Program-made: the position numbers and the translations under genes
Origin: Phycisphaeraceae bacterium
GTDB taxonomy: Bacteria > Planctomycetota > Phycisphaerae > Phycisphaerales > UBA1924
DNA length: 49,503 nucleotides
Direction: 5' to 3'
Assembly: GCA_026128865.1 (NCBI GenBank)
Contig: JAHCJE010000006.1
Span: 1 to 49,503 of the forward strand
In this document: positions 9,114 to 16,867 of the stretch, in pieces
Layout: every line of letters starts with the position of its first letter
Numbering within the stretch: the stretch's first letter is position 1
Notes under the pieces: model-generated
Seen by the model: only the letters and a program-made list of their open reading frames with translations
Told to the model about the DNA's origin: nothing
Databases searched by the model: none

Positions 9114-9524
9114 ATGACACCCCAGACCATTCTGCTGGCCGACGATGAGGCCCATATCACCCACGTCGTCGGAATGAAACTGAGGGCGGCTGGGTACGCG
9201 ACGGTGGTCGCCCGTGATGGTGAAGAGGCTCTGACACTCGCGCTCCAGCACCGCCCGAACCTCGTCATCACCGATCTTCAGATGCCGTACATGAGCGGGA
9301 TCGAACTAGCGACTCGCTTGCGATCAGACGAGCGTACGTGCGAGACCCCGGTGCTGATGCTGACGGCACGAGGGTACGTACTTGACCAGAACGAACTGAG
9401 CGCGACGAACATTCGCGCGGTCCTCAGCAAGCCCTTCAGCGCTCGGGACATCCTGAGGCGCGTCGAGGAAGTTCTTGGGCCGGCAGGTGCGTCTGACTCG
9501 TCGAACCTTCGGAAGGTCGCATGA
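9114..9524 (+). CDS. single-domain response regulator (CheY-like)
   Basis: 136 aa: a receiver domain plus a short tail. It has the acidic pair Asp10/Asp11, the phospho-acceptor Asp54 in VITDLQMP, Thr84 and Lys106 in LSKPF. The frame is open far upstream, but ATG 9114 gives a normal receiver N-terminus (TILLADDEA) and has AGGGA nine bases before it. No output domain is present, so it acts through a partner. The next gene (HD-GYP) starts inside its stop codon (ATGA), making it the obvious partner in c-di-GMP turnover. Confidence 0.9.
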   Translation: MTPQTILLADDEAHITHVVGMKLRAAGYATVVARDGEEALTLALQHRPNLVITDLQMPYMSGIELATRLRSDERTCETPVLMLTARGYVLDQNELSATNIRAVLSKPFSARDILRRVEEVLGPAGASDSSNLRKVA

Positions 9525-11158
9525 ACTACGCGCTTCCCGCCGAGCCGAACGATGCTCCGCAAACGACGTTGCGTGAGCGATGCAGGGCGCTCGGGCTGCC
9601 GGTGTGGCGGCTCGACACGTCCGGGGTCGTGATCGATGACGCCAACCAGCCCGGGCTTGCCGGCGTGTGGCTTCGGAGCAGCGCGATGTGTCGCATGCTC
9701 GCGGACGCTGTGCGCCGCTGGAACGGTCAGGAGACGCCGGATCGGCTGGAACTGTTCAGCGGCTGCCACGTCGTGCCATGCGTGGAGACGATCAGGGGAC
9801 GGCGGCGGGGGTACACGGCGTTCATGTTCCTTACGCCGGACGCGCTGAGGGCGCCGGAGTTCGAGGCGGTGTGCGCCGCATCGCAGGCTGACAAGGCTGC
9901 AGCTCGGAGCGCGGTCGGTCGGCTGGCGAACTTCTCCGCGGCCGAGATCGACCGGACAGCGCCCATGCTCGACTGGATGCTGAACGACCTGAACCGGCAT
10001 CACGAGAGCGAGCGGACGATCGGCGGGTTCACACGCCACCTGACCGACGCCTACGAGCATATCGAGCTTCTGTACACCCTCGGGAACTCGATGCGCGACC
10101 TGCAGGATCCGGAGCGATTCATCAGGCTTGCCGTCGAGCAGTTGCAGCAGACAACCGAGTTCGGCTGGGCGGCTGTTCGGACGCTTCCCGGGACGCGCCT
10201 TCCTGACACCGTCGCGGACTCGCTGTTCATCGCTGGAAAGCCGGGATGCGATCCTCGGGCATTCCGTGAGATGATCGACGCCTTCGTCGAGACCTTACCG
10301 TCCGACGCCGAGCCGCACATCGCGAGTTCGATCTCCGGCAGACCGCTGTCGTGCGGCGCGCAGGTCGTTGTGCAGCCGATCACGGGTGGATCACGGCGCG
10401 CAGCGGTGCTGTTCACCGGCGACAAGGGTGGGGACGACCCACAGGTGAGCAGTTACGACACGCAGCTGATCGCGACGGCATCGGCGTTTCTGGGCACGTT
10501 CTTCGAGAATGTCACGCTGTGGCACGAGCAGAACGCGCTCTTCCTCGGCTCACTGCAGGCGATGACGGCGGCGATCGACGCGAAGGACAGGTATACCTGC
10601 GGCCACTCGGAGCGAGTGGCGCACCTCGCGACGGAGTTGTCGCGTCTCGTCGGCTTCGATCCGCACCAGGCGGAGCGGGTTCACATCACCGGGCTGGTGC
10701 ATGACGTGGGCAAGATCGGGGTGCCCGAGGCGGTGTTGTGCAAGGAGGGTCGGCTCACCGACGCGGAGTTCGCCCTGATCCGACAGCACCCGGTCATCGG
10801 CTACGACATCCTCAAGGGCATCCCGCAACTGGAGGATGTGCTGCCGGGCGTTCTGTCGCACCACGAACGCTGGGACGGCCGGGGGTATCCGCACGGGCTG
10901 AAGGGAGAATCGATCCCCCTCGTCGCGCGGATCATGGCCCTCGCGGACACCTTCGACGCGATGAGCTCGAACCGTTCGTACAGGCCGGCGATGCCGCGCG
11001 AGCGCGTGTTCGAGGAGATCCGACGGTGCGCGGGGACGCAGTTCGATCCCGAGTTGGCGCCGCTCTTCCTGGCACTGGATTTCTCGGAGTTCGACCGGCT
11101 CGTCGCCCAGCACGAAACGGCGTCGCGTTCGGTCGCGGCGACTCGCGCAGCGGCGTAA
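9521..11158 (+). CDS. HD-GYP c-di-GMP phosphodiesterase
   Basis: 545 aa. The N-terminal 160 residues are an unrecognised domain (LPVWRLDTSGVVIDDA). A helical linker follows (about 160-195), then a GAF-like sensor domain (about 196-335). The C-terminus is a complete HD-GYP domain: His362, His394-Asp395 with Lys398, His423, HHE at 447-449 and WDGRGYP at 451-457. HD-GYP enzymes hydrolyse c-di-GMP, so this should lower c-di-GMP and favour motility. All metal ligands seen in the active family are present. It overlaps the upstream receiver gene by 4 bp, so the pair acts like a split two-component phosphodiesterase. The stop is 55 bp from the convergent gene's stop. Confidence 0.92.
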   Translation: MNYALPAEPNDAPQTTLRERCRALGLPVWRLDTSGVVIDDANQPGLAGVWLRSSAMCRMLADAVRRWNGQETPDRLELFSGCHVVPCVETIRGRRRGYTAFMFLTPDALRAPEFEAVCAASQADKAAARSAVGRLANFSAAEIDRTAPMLDWMLNDLNRHHESERTIGGFTRHLTDAYEHIELLYTLGNSMRDLQDPERFIRLAVEQLQQTTEFGWAAVRTLPGTRLPDTVADSLFIAGKPGCDPRAFREMIDAFVETLPSDAEPHIASSISGRPLSCGAQVVVQPITGGSRRAAVLFTGDKGGDDPQVSSYDTQLIATASAFLGTFFENVTLWHEQNALFLGSLQAMTAAIDAKDRYTCGHSERVAHLATELSRLVGFDPHQAERVHITGLVHDVGKIGVPEAVLCKEGRLTDAEFALIRQHPVIGYDILKGIPQLEDVLPGVLSHHERWDGRGYPHGLKGESIPLVARIMALADTFDAMSSNRSYRPAMPRERVFEEIRRCAGTQFDPELAPLFLALDFSEFDRLVAQHETASRSVAATRAAA

Positions 11159-11213
11159 GGCGGTTCGGACGTAGCTTGACTGACGACGCGACATCGAGAG
11201 TGATGTGCCGTTG

Positions 11214-12467
11214 TTACCGTTCCGAAGTTCGGCCGAGCGCATCGATCAGAGATCGGGCAACGTCTTCGGTTGAAGAAGGCAGTTCAACGACGGACACGAT
11301 CGACCTCTGTCGTCCGAGCAGCACGACGGCGCCCGGAGCAGACGGCGCAATTCGATCCAGCGTCTGTCGCTGCCCTGGCGACCAGAGCACGTGTTCAGCC
11401 GGATCGGGAACGACCGAGAGCCAACGGCCTTGGAACGAGACGAACCGCTCGACAGACCCCGCACCCGCTTCGAACAGGACGACAACGAACGTCTCTACGC
11501 GCAGCCCTCCCGACGCGCCGCCGGCACGGGGCAGGCGGATCGACCGACGCGTCAACTCGCGGCGGAACTCAACAACCCCGTTCACACCGGTTCGCGCGGC
11601 GTCGATCGCCGCATCCTGTCCGTCGGCACCCCATAACGCATCCGAGGGATCGCGAACGAACACGAGGGCCGTGTACGGTGCATCAAAGGCGGGTCTCACT
11701 TCGGCCGCGCCGGCGTACATGGACACGGAGGGCATTCGATCCCCCACGCCGAGAGTCCTGCCGAGCGCAGAGAGGCCGGACAGCGAGGCAATGAGTCTGC
11801 GACCTCGCGTGTCAACGCGCCATGCCGTCGGCACGCCGGGTTCGAGAGGCTCGAATGTGACTTCGAGGCTCGCGATGCCGTCGGCGGTGGGCAGCTCGGC
11901 GGAGAACGCACAGACGCGACCGCGAGCGAGTTCGAGCGTGGCGCGGCCCATCGGCGTACGCCCGATCAACCGCACCGTTGCTCTACCCTGATTGCGGCCG
12001 ACGACCGCAGCCTCCCACTCGACCTGATCGGTGTAAGCGGTCAGGGCGAGAGGCGAGGCCAGGTCGTCGAGTGCGAGGGCGATCTGCGGCAATGGCAGGG
12101 CGGGAAGGCGTGCGGCAACTGCAGCGGAGTCCACACGATCGGGACCGGACCATGCAACAGCGGTCGTTGGGTCGCCGGGATGTACGGCCGCACCGCTGCC
12201 AGCCTCAAACCACGCGGCAAGAGCTGCTGACTCAATGGACACCATGCCACCAGAAGGAGCATACACCCGGAGAACCAGCCGTTCGGACCTGGAGGCGCCA
12301 TCCGGCAGCGTGAGCGTGACGACCGCACGATCGGCGATCGGAGTCGTACGATGGACCACCAGCGCGTGTGCGTAGGCAAGCGCGCCGATGGGACCCGAGG
12401 ATGCGGCCGGGGATAGGGCGGCGGCGAGTTCGACGAACCAGCCCAGAATGAAAGCGAGGAGACTCAT
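11214..12467 (-). CDS. exported protein with thioredoxin-fold-like C-terminus (no CxxC)
   Basis: 417 aa from ATG 12467, which overlaps the folK stop by 4 bp; the longer frame upstream is the folK antiphase. A signal-peptide-like start (LLAFILGWFVELAAAL) precedes a beta-rich middle. The C-terminal 160 residues look like a redoxin fold: GVGDRMPSV, then TALVFVRDPSD and further strands ending with a helix. The usual redox Cys pair is absent and only one Cys is seen in the whole protein. It may be a degenerate, non-catalytic redoxin-like domain; I do not recognise a named family. Last gene of the flagellar run, coupled to folK. Confidence 0.65.
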   Translation of the reverse strand: MSLLAFILGWFVELAAALSPAASSGPIGALAYAHALVVHRTTPIADRAVVTLTLPDGASRSERLVLRVYAPSGGMVSIESAALAAWFEAGSGAAVHPGDPTTAVAWSGPDRVDSAAVAARLPALPLPQIALALDDLASPLALTAYTDQVEWEAAVVGRNQGRATVRLIGRTPMGRATLELARGRVCAFSAELPTADGIASLEVTFEPLEPGVPTAWRVDTRGRRLIASLSGLSALGRTLGVGDRMPSVSMYAGAAEVRPAFDAPYTALVFVRDPSDALWGADGQDAAIDAARTGVNGVVEFRRELTRRSIRLPRAGGASGGLRVETFVVVLFEAGAGSVERFVSFQGRWLSVVPDPAEHVLWSPGQRQTLDRIAPSAPGAVVLLGRQRSIVSVVELPSSTEDVARSLIDALGRTSER

Positions 12468-12982
12468 CGAACCACCGTCCCCCGCAGGGCATCCCGCAGA
12501 TCGAGGATGCGTCGCCCGATGCCTGGCACAACGGCGTTCGGAGCAATCTCGGCAAGCGGTTCGAGGACGAACGAACGTTCGTGGAGGCGCGGGTGAGGGA
12601 GCGTGAGACGCGGCCCGGTCTCGACGCGCGAGCCGAAGAGGAGGAGATCGAGGTCGATCACACGCGGCCCCCAACGTACCGCGGCGGCGCGATCACGGCC
12701 CATCGAGCGTTCGATCGAGAGGAGCGAGTCGAGCAGGTCGAGCGGCGCGAGCGAGGTTTCCAGGACGACGGCAGAGTTCAGGAACGCACCTTGAAGGATC
12801 GGCCCCATGGGGTCGGTCTCGTGGATCGAGGAGCACGCAAGCAGCCGCGTGCTCGGAAGCGACGCCATCGCCGAGACGGCGCGCTCAATGGCGGCGAGAC
12901 GGTCGCCGAGGTTCGATCCGATGCCGACGCATGCTCGTTCGCACTCCGCCTTGCCGAGTTGCAGCGCCCTGGAGGCCGTCAT
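12464..12982 (-). CDS. folK: 6-hydroxymethyl-7,8-dihydropterin pyrophosphokinase
   Basis: 172 aa, normal length for HPPK, the kinase that transfers pyrophosphate from ATP to 6-hydroxymethyl-dihydropterin in folate synthesis. Signatures: GSNLGDR near residue 22, LLDSLLSIERSMGRDR, and the metal/ATP-binding RWGPRVIDLDLLLFG followed by LPHPRLHERSFVL. It lies 45 bp downstream of fliA on the same strand and is coupled to the next gene (ATGA). No folP, folB or folE is nearby, so it looks like a housekeeping gene carried at the end of the flagellar cluster. Confidence 0.95.
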   Translation of the reverse strand: MTASRALQLGKAECERACVGIGSNLGDRLAAIERAVSAMASLPSTRLLACSSIHETDPMGPILQGAFLNSAVVLETSLAPLDLLDSLLSIERSMGRDRAAAVRWGPRVIDLDLLLFGSRVETGPRLTLPHPRLHERSFVLEPLAEIAPNAVVPGIGRRILDLRDALRGTVVR

Positions 12983-13027
12983 GATGAATCGAAGGCGCGG
13001 GCGGGACGGAAGGCGAGCGTGTGTGCC

Positions 13028-13894
13028 CTACTCTTCCTCGGGTTCGAGCTCCTTCATACGGTGCTGCATATGCGCCTTGAGCCGGGCGAGGATGGAGGAG
13101 TGCATCTGGCTGACGCGGGACTCGGAGAGATCGAGTGTTGCGCCAATCTCCTTCATCGTCAGCCCCTCGTAGTAGTAGAGCGTGACGATGAGCTGCTCTG
13201 CCCGCGAGAGGCCCTTAGTGACAAGATCCTTGAGGTCACGCCGCTGGATCGCCCGGAAGGGGTTGACCTGCGTGTCATCACGGATCACGTCGATCTCGCG
13301 CACGTCGCGTGTGCCGTCGGTGGTGAAGGCCTTGCGGTTGAGGCTGAACGTGCCGACCGCGCTGCCGTCACGCTGGTACTTCTCGAACTCCTCGGCGTCG
13401 AGGCCGAGGAACGCGGCGACGTCCTCATCGGTCGCGGTCTGTCCGGTGCGCATTTCGAGCTGCTGCCGTGCCTGCTCGATCTTGCCGGTGCGGTGGCGGA
13501 CGAGTCGGGGCACCCAGTCCATGTTGCGGAGTTCGTCGAGGATGGCGCCACGGATGCGCGGGGCGCAGTAGGTCTCGAACTTGACCTTGCGTTCGAGGTC
13601 GAAGGCGTCGATGGCGTCCATCAGGCCGAAAAGCCCCGCGGACATGAGATCTTCGAGGTCTACCTCGTCGGGAAGGCGGGTGTAGATGCGCTCGGCGTTG
13701 TAACGCACAAGCGGGAGATACTTCTCCATGAGGTAGTTGCGGAGGGAATCGGATCGCGTCGCCTGGTACTCACGCCAAACCTCCTCCCCCTTCATCGCGT
13801 CGTAAGGCGACGGCGAGTTGGAGGCTTCGGCGTGGCGGGCGCTCCTGCGAGCGGCGATGCGACTTCCAGCGAGCGATGCGTGTGCAGCGGCCAT
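13028..13894 (-). CDS. fliA: flagellar RNA polymerase sigma-28 factor
   Basis: 288 aa from ATG 13894, which has a strong ribosome site (AGGAGAGG, about 3-10 bases upstream); the frame extends upstream but without support. Region 2: WREYQATRSDSLRNYLMEKY, then LPLVRYNAERIYTRLPDEVDLEDL, the FliA/WhiG hallmark, and LFGLMDAIDAFD. Region 3 and region 4 follow, with the helix-turn-helix LTMKEIGATLDLSESRVSQMHS. It directs transcription of late flagellar genes (filament, chemotaxis). It has about 40 extra N-terminal residues rich in Ala/Arg. FlgM, its anti-sigma factor, is not in the window. Confidence 0.95.
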   Translation of the reverse strand: MAAAHASLAGSRIAARRSARHAEASNSPSPYDAMKGEEVWREYQATRSDSLRNYLMEKYLPLVRYNAERIYTRLPDEVDLEDLMSAGLFGLMDAIDAFDLERKVKFETYCAPRIRGAILDELRNMDWVPRLVRHRTGKIEQARQQLEMRTGQTATDEDVAAFLGLDAEEFEKYQRDGSAVGTFSLNRKAFTTDGTRDVREIDVIRDDTQVNPFRAIQRRDLKDLVTKGLSRAEQLIVTLYYYEGLTMKEIGATLDLSESRVSQMHSSILARLKAHMQHRMKELEPEEE

Positions 13895-14030
13895 CGGTCC
13901 TCTCCTTGACCCTCGGCGTGCCGGTCGGCGTACTTGCCGGCGGGCGTGTCGCGGTCGATCCATGACCCGACAAGCGGGGAGTATACAGACTTTTGCGGCC
14001 TGTCAAGCCGCGTCCTCCTCGCTGTGGAAG

Positions 14031-14303
14031 TCATGCTGTCTCCGCCTCCGCGCGGGGCGACACACGCCCCGAACCGTTTGGATCGGCGTTCGTGCGTTGG
14101 TAGGTATCCGCGTGCTCAGCGACGACGCGAGCGGCAACGGCGGCGAGCACGCAGCCGACGGCGTACATGACGAACATGGCGACGAGCGCACGTCCGACGA
14201 CCGAACCCGCATCGCCCCCGGCCGACGCTCCCGCCACGATCGCCACGGCAAAGCCCGCGAACGAGCAGCAGGGGGCGACGGCATTGATCGGGCGTGCGTT
14301 CAT
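14031..14303 (-). CDS. small hydrophobic protein between flhG and fliA
   Basis: 90 aa with two likely membrane helices: CCSFAGFAVAIVAGASAGG near the N-terminus and ALVAMFVMYAVGCVLAAVAA in the middle, then a polar tail. No family recognised. The ATG at 14303 lacks a clear ribosome site. Support is its orientation, hydrophobicity unlike a random GC-rich frame, and its place in the flagellar run. A competing frame (14003-14284) is arginine/serine-rich and unlikely. 188 bp separate it from flhG; that gap holds a C9 run (14470-14478) and no other gene. Confidence 0.55.
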   Translation of the reverse strand: MNARPINAVAPCCSFAGFAVAIVAGASAGGDAGSVVGRALVAMFVMYAVGCVLAAVAARVVAEHADTYQRTNADPNGSGRVSPRAEAETA

Positions 14304-14491
14304 GAGACGAGCAGATCGAATACCGGACGCGACCTCGCGAGCGCGCAGCCATCCCGGTAGGTGCTTTATCGTCCGCGTGAAGGCAAGCGATCAGTTCGGA
14401 CCGGCGCAAAGATTCGCGGATCGGTTGTCGCAATCCGCGTGCGCGGCACGAACAGAACGACACGCACAACCCCCCCCCTTGCGGATCGACA

Positions 14492-15427
14492 CTACCCCTT
14501 GCGGTGTGAGGAGGCAGCCAACCCAAGGGAGGCCACAACTGAAGTTGACAAATGCCGAACATCTCGGCTCGCCCTTGAGCGCGGCCACCGGATCGAGTGT
14601 GGGACGCGGCGACGCACCGCGGCTGAAACGCGCGAGTCCTGCGCGATCCGGCCGAGCATCGGGACTTCAAATCCAAGGAATCTCCCCATGCACGAGGACA
14701 ACCGCGCATGAACCGCGCTCGCTTCGGCGTCGGATCGCGCCTGATTGACGACCAGGCCGAGGCGGGGAAGAGCGGAGCCTCGCTCGCGTGAGACGAGGTG
14801 GAGGCACTTGATCAGGCCGTAGGCGTCGGCGATCGAGGTCGGCTCGGGCGTCGCGACGACGATGGCGAGCGAGGCGGCGAGCATGAAGGTCGTCACGTCG
14901 CGGCCGATGCCCGCGCCGGTGTCGATGACGATGAGGTCGCTGACGGCTTCGAGTTCGGCGAGTCCGGCGACGAGTGCTGCACGGCGTGGCGCGTCGAGGT
15001 CGGCGACACGGGCGACGCCGACCGCGCCGGGGACGAGCAGGAAGCCGCCCGGCGCGTCCACCGCGACATCCCGCATGGAGAGCCGCGCGGGCGCGTCGTG
15101 GCCGACGAGGAGGGCGTCGAGGCGTCGGTGCGGGCTGAGGCCGCAGAGCACGTCGGCGTTCGCCATGCCGAGGTCGGCGTCGAGGAGTGTGGCGCGTCGT
15201 CCGGAGCGGGCGAGGGCGATGCAGAGGTTGACGGCGAGGTTGGTCTTGCCGACCCCCCCCTTGCCGGAGCCGATGGCGAGGATGGGGATGCCGGGCTGTG
15301 CGGCGTGGGCGGCGCGGGTTCGAGGGGGTGCATCGCGCTGGCCGGCGAGGGCCTCGACGAGGTCGCGCAGGCGGGTGGCCTGGTCGGCCGGGCGAGCGAG
15401 AGCGGGTCCGGCGAGCATGGTCGTCAC
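14492..15427 (-). CDS. flhG: MinD-like ATPase FlhG (FleN/YlxH)
   Basis: 311 aa from a GTG overlapping the flhF stop (GTGA). It has a deviant Walker A, GSGKGGVGKTN at 53-63, LLDADLGMANADVL after it, and DLIVIDTGAG, all typical of FlhG. FlhG sets flagellar number, partly by stimulating the FlhF GTPase. The N-terminal 45 residues hold a DQAxxLR-type motif (ADQATRLRDLV) as used by FlhG to activate FlhF. The P-loop Lys-Gly-Gly-Val is encoded on a run of eight G (15253-15260 on the plus strand as C8), a slippage-prone site. The C-terminus continues normally, so the gene looks intact. Confidence 0.93.
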   Translation of the reverse strand: MTTMLAGPALARPADQATRLRDLVEALAGQRDAPPRTRAAHAAQPGIPILAIGSGKGGVGKTNLAVNLCIALARSGRRATLLDADLGMANADVLCGLSPHRRLDALLVGHDAPARLSMRDVAVDAPGGFLLVPGAVGVARVADLDAPRRAALVAGLAELEAVSDLIVIDTGAGIGRDVTTFMLAASLAIVVATPEPTSIADAYGLIKCLHLVSRERGSALPRLGLVVNQARSDAEASAVHARLSSCMGRFLGFEVPMLGRIAQDSRVSAAVRRRVPHSIRWPRSRASRDVRHLSTSVVASLGLAASSHRKG

Positions 15428-16797
15428 GCGACGGCCCCCGCGAGCGCGGTTGTGGCGCGGCCTTCGAGGACGAGCCGGGCGAGCGTGGTGCCTTGGGCGG
15501 CCTCGACGTCGTCCGGGACTTCCTGGCCCGTGGTGAGGTAACTGAGGGGGAGGCCGAGGCGTGCGACGGCGTTGAAGGCGGGGCCGAAGACCTCGGCTTC
15601 ATCCACCTTGCTCAGGATGAGGCGGTCGGGGGCGAGGGGGGCGAAGCGTTCGGCGGCCCGCATCATGACCGGCTCGGCGGCGGCGGCGGAGAGCACGAGG
15701 TGGGTCTCGTCGGGCGCGGCGGCGCGGACGAACTCGGCGAGTTCGCGGAGACGGCCCTCGTCGCGCGGGGAACGGCCGGCGGTGTCGATGAAGACGGCGT
15801 CGTGGTCGCGGAAGGCCTCGCGGGCGGCGTGCATCTCGCGCGGGGTGAGCGCGACGCGCATGGGCAGGCCGACGATCTCGGCGTAGGTGCGGAGTTGCTC
15901 GACGGCGGCGATGCGGTAGGTGTCGCTGGTGATGAGGGCGGCGCGGAGGCCGTGGCGGAGTTTGGCGGCGGCGGCGAGTTTGGCGATGGTGGTGGTCTTG
16001 CCGACGCCGGTGGGGCCGACGAGGGCGATGGCGCGGCAGGCGCCGGCGGTGGCTTGCGCCGGGATCGGGGGCGCGACGGGAACGAGGGCGGCGATCTCGT
16101 CGGCGAGCGCGTCGCGGACTCGTTCTCCGTCGTGGAGGGCGGAGGCGGGGAGGCGGTCGCGGACGGCCGCGATGAGGCGGTCGGCGAGTTCGGCGGCGAC
16201 CTGCTCGTCGGTGAGGCGGAGGTAGAGGTCAGCAAGGGCGTCGGGCATCGCCCCGTTGGCGTGGGCCCCGACGCCGCGCCCCGTGGCGTGGAGCACGTGG
16301 CCGAGAAGGCGCTTGATGGAGGCGAGTTCGTGCTCGATCGCAGCGCGACCGGATTCGTTGGCGGGGGCGATGGCGGCCCTTGTCGTGGGCACGCGGGGAG
16401 CGGGAGGGAGCGTGGGCTTGCGCGGCTCCGCGCGGGGAGCGGGCGCGGGTTCGGGCGCGGCGGATTGCGTCGCGCCGACGCCGGCCCAGTCTCGCACGGG
16501 GACGAACTCGTCTCTGACTGCGGCAGCGCGGGCGACGGGAGCCTGCTGGGGCGTCGGCCCGGGTGTCGGTGCAGCGCGGGCGGCGGCGCGGGGGGGCTGG
16601 CGTCCGCCCGGCCCGGGGCCTGAGTCCGCGTCGGCGGAGGCGGTGATCTCGACGATCGGTTTGGTCCCGACGCCGAGCACACCGCCGGCCTTGAAGGAGC
16701 GTGTGTGGAGGATGACGGCATCGGCGCCGAGGTCTCGCTTGACCTCTGCGAGGGCCGCCGCCATGGTGCTGCCGCGATAGGTCTTGAGTGTCATCAT
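15424..16797 (-). CDS. flhF: flagellar SRP-family GTPase FlhF
   Basis: 457 aa. FlhF sets the site of flagellar assembly. N-terminal B-domain: MTLKTYRGSTMAAALAEVKR and LGADAVILHTRSF, followed by a long Pro/Ala linker (60-150). The NG GTPase domain has G1 GPTGVGKTT at 261-269, TSDTYRIAAVEQL at 290-302, DTAGRSPRD at 338-346 and the specificity motif SKVDEAE in the last quarter. ATG-ATG start with AGGGA about 6 nt upstream. It lies 70 bp after flhA and overlaps flhG by 4 bp, the usual flhA-flhF-flhG order. Confidence 0.96.
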   Translation of the reverse strand: MMTLKTYRGSTMAAALAEVKRDLGADAVILHTRSFKAGGVLGVGTKPIVEITASADADSGPGPGGRQPPRAAARAAPTPGPTPQQAPVARAAAVRDEFVPVRDWAGVGATQSAAPEPAPAPRAEPRKPTLPPAPRVPTTRAAIAPANESGRAAIEHELASIKRLLGHVLHATGRGVGAHANGAMPDALADLYLRLTDEQVAAELADRLIAAVRDRLPASALHDGERVRDALADEIAALVPVAPPIPAQATAGACRAIALVGPTGVGKTTTIAKLAAAAKLRHGLRAALITSDTYRIAAVEQLRTYAEIVGLPMRVALTPREMHAAREAFRDHDAVFIDTAGRSPRDEGRLRELAEFVRAAAPDETHLVLSAAAAEPVMMRAAERFAPLAPDRLILSKVDEAEVFGPAFNAVARLGLPLSYLTTGQEVPDDVEAAQGTTLARLVLEGRATTALAGAVA

Positions 16798-16867
16798 CGC
16801 CGTCCCTGGCTTGTCGAAGACTCGGGCAATCTACACGGTGTCGCTCGGTTCCGCCAGTGGCTCCTCT

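Noticed and set aside
14492..14640. Suspected frameshift at the end of flhG because the tail looks unusual
   Set aside because: VPHSIRWPRSRASRDVRHLS aligns in pattern with the normal FlhG ending (x-P-x-x-x-x-x-P-x-S-x-A-S-x-x-V), so the frame is kept.
15298..16623. Long plus-strand frame (441 codons) opposite flhF, and others like it opposite flhB, fliR, fliI and fliG
   Set aside because: Gly/Asp/Glu/Ala- or Arg/Pro-rich mirror frames produced by GC bias opposite well-identified genes; no domain or ribosome site.
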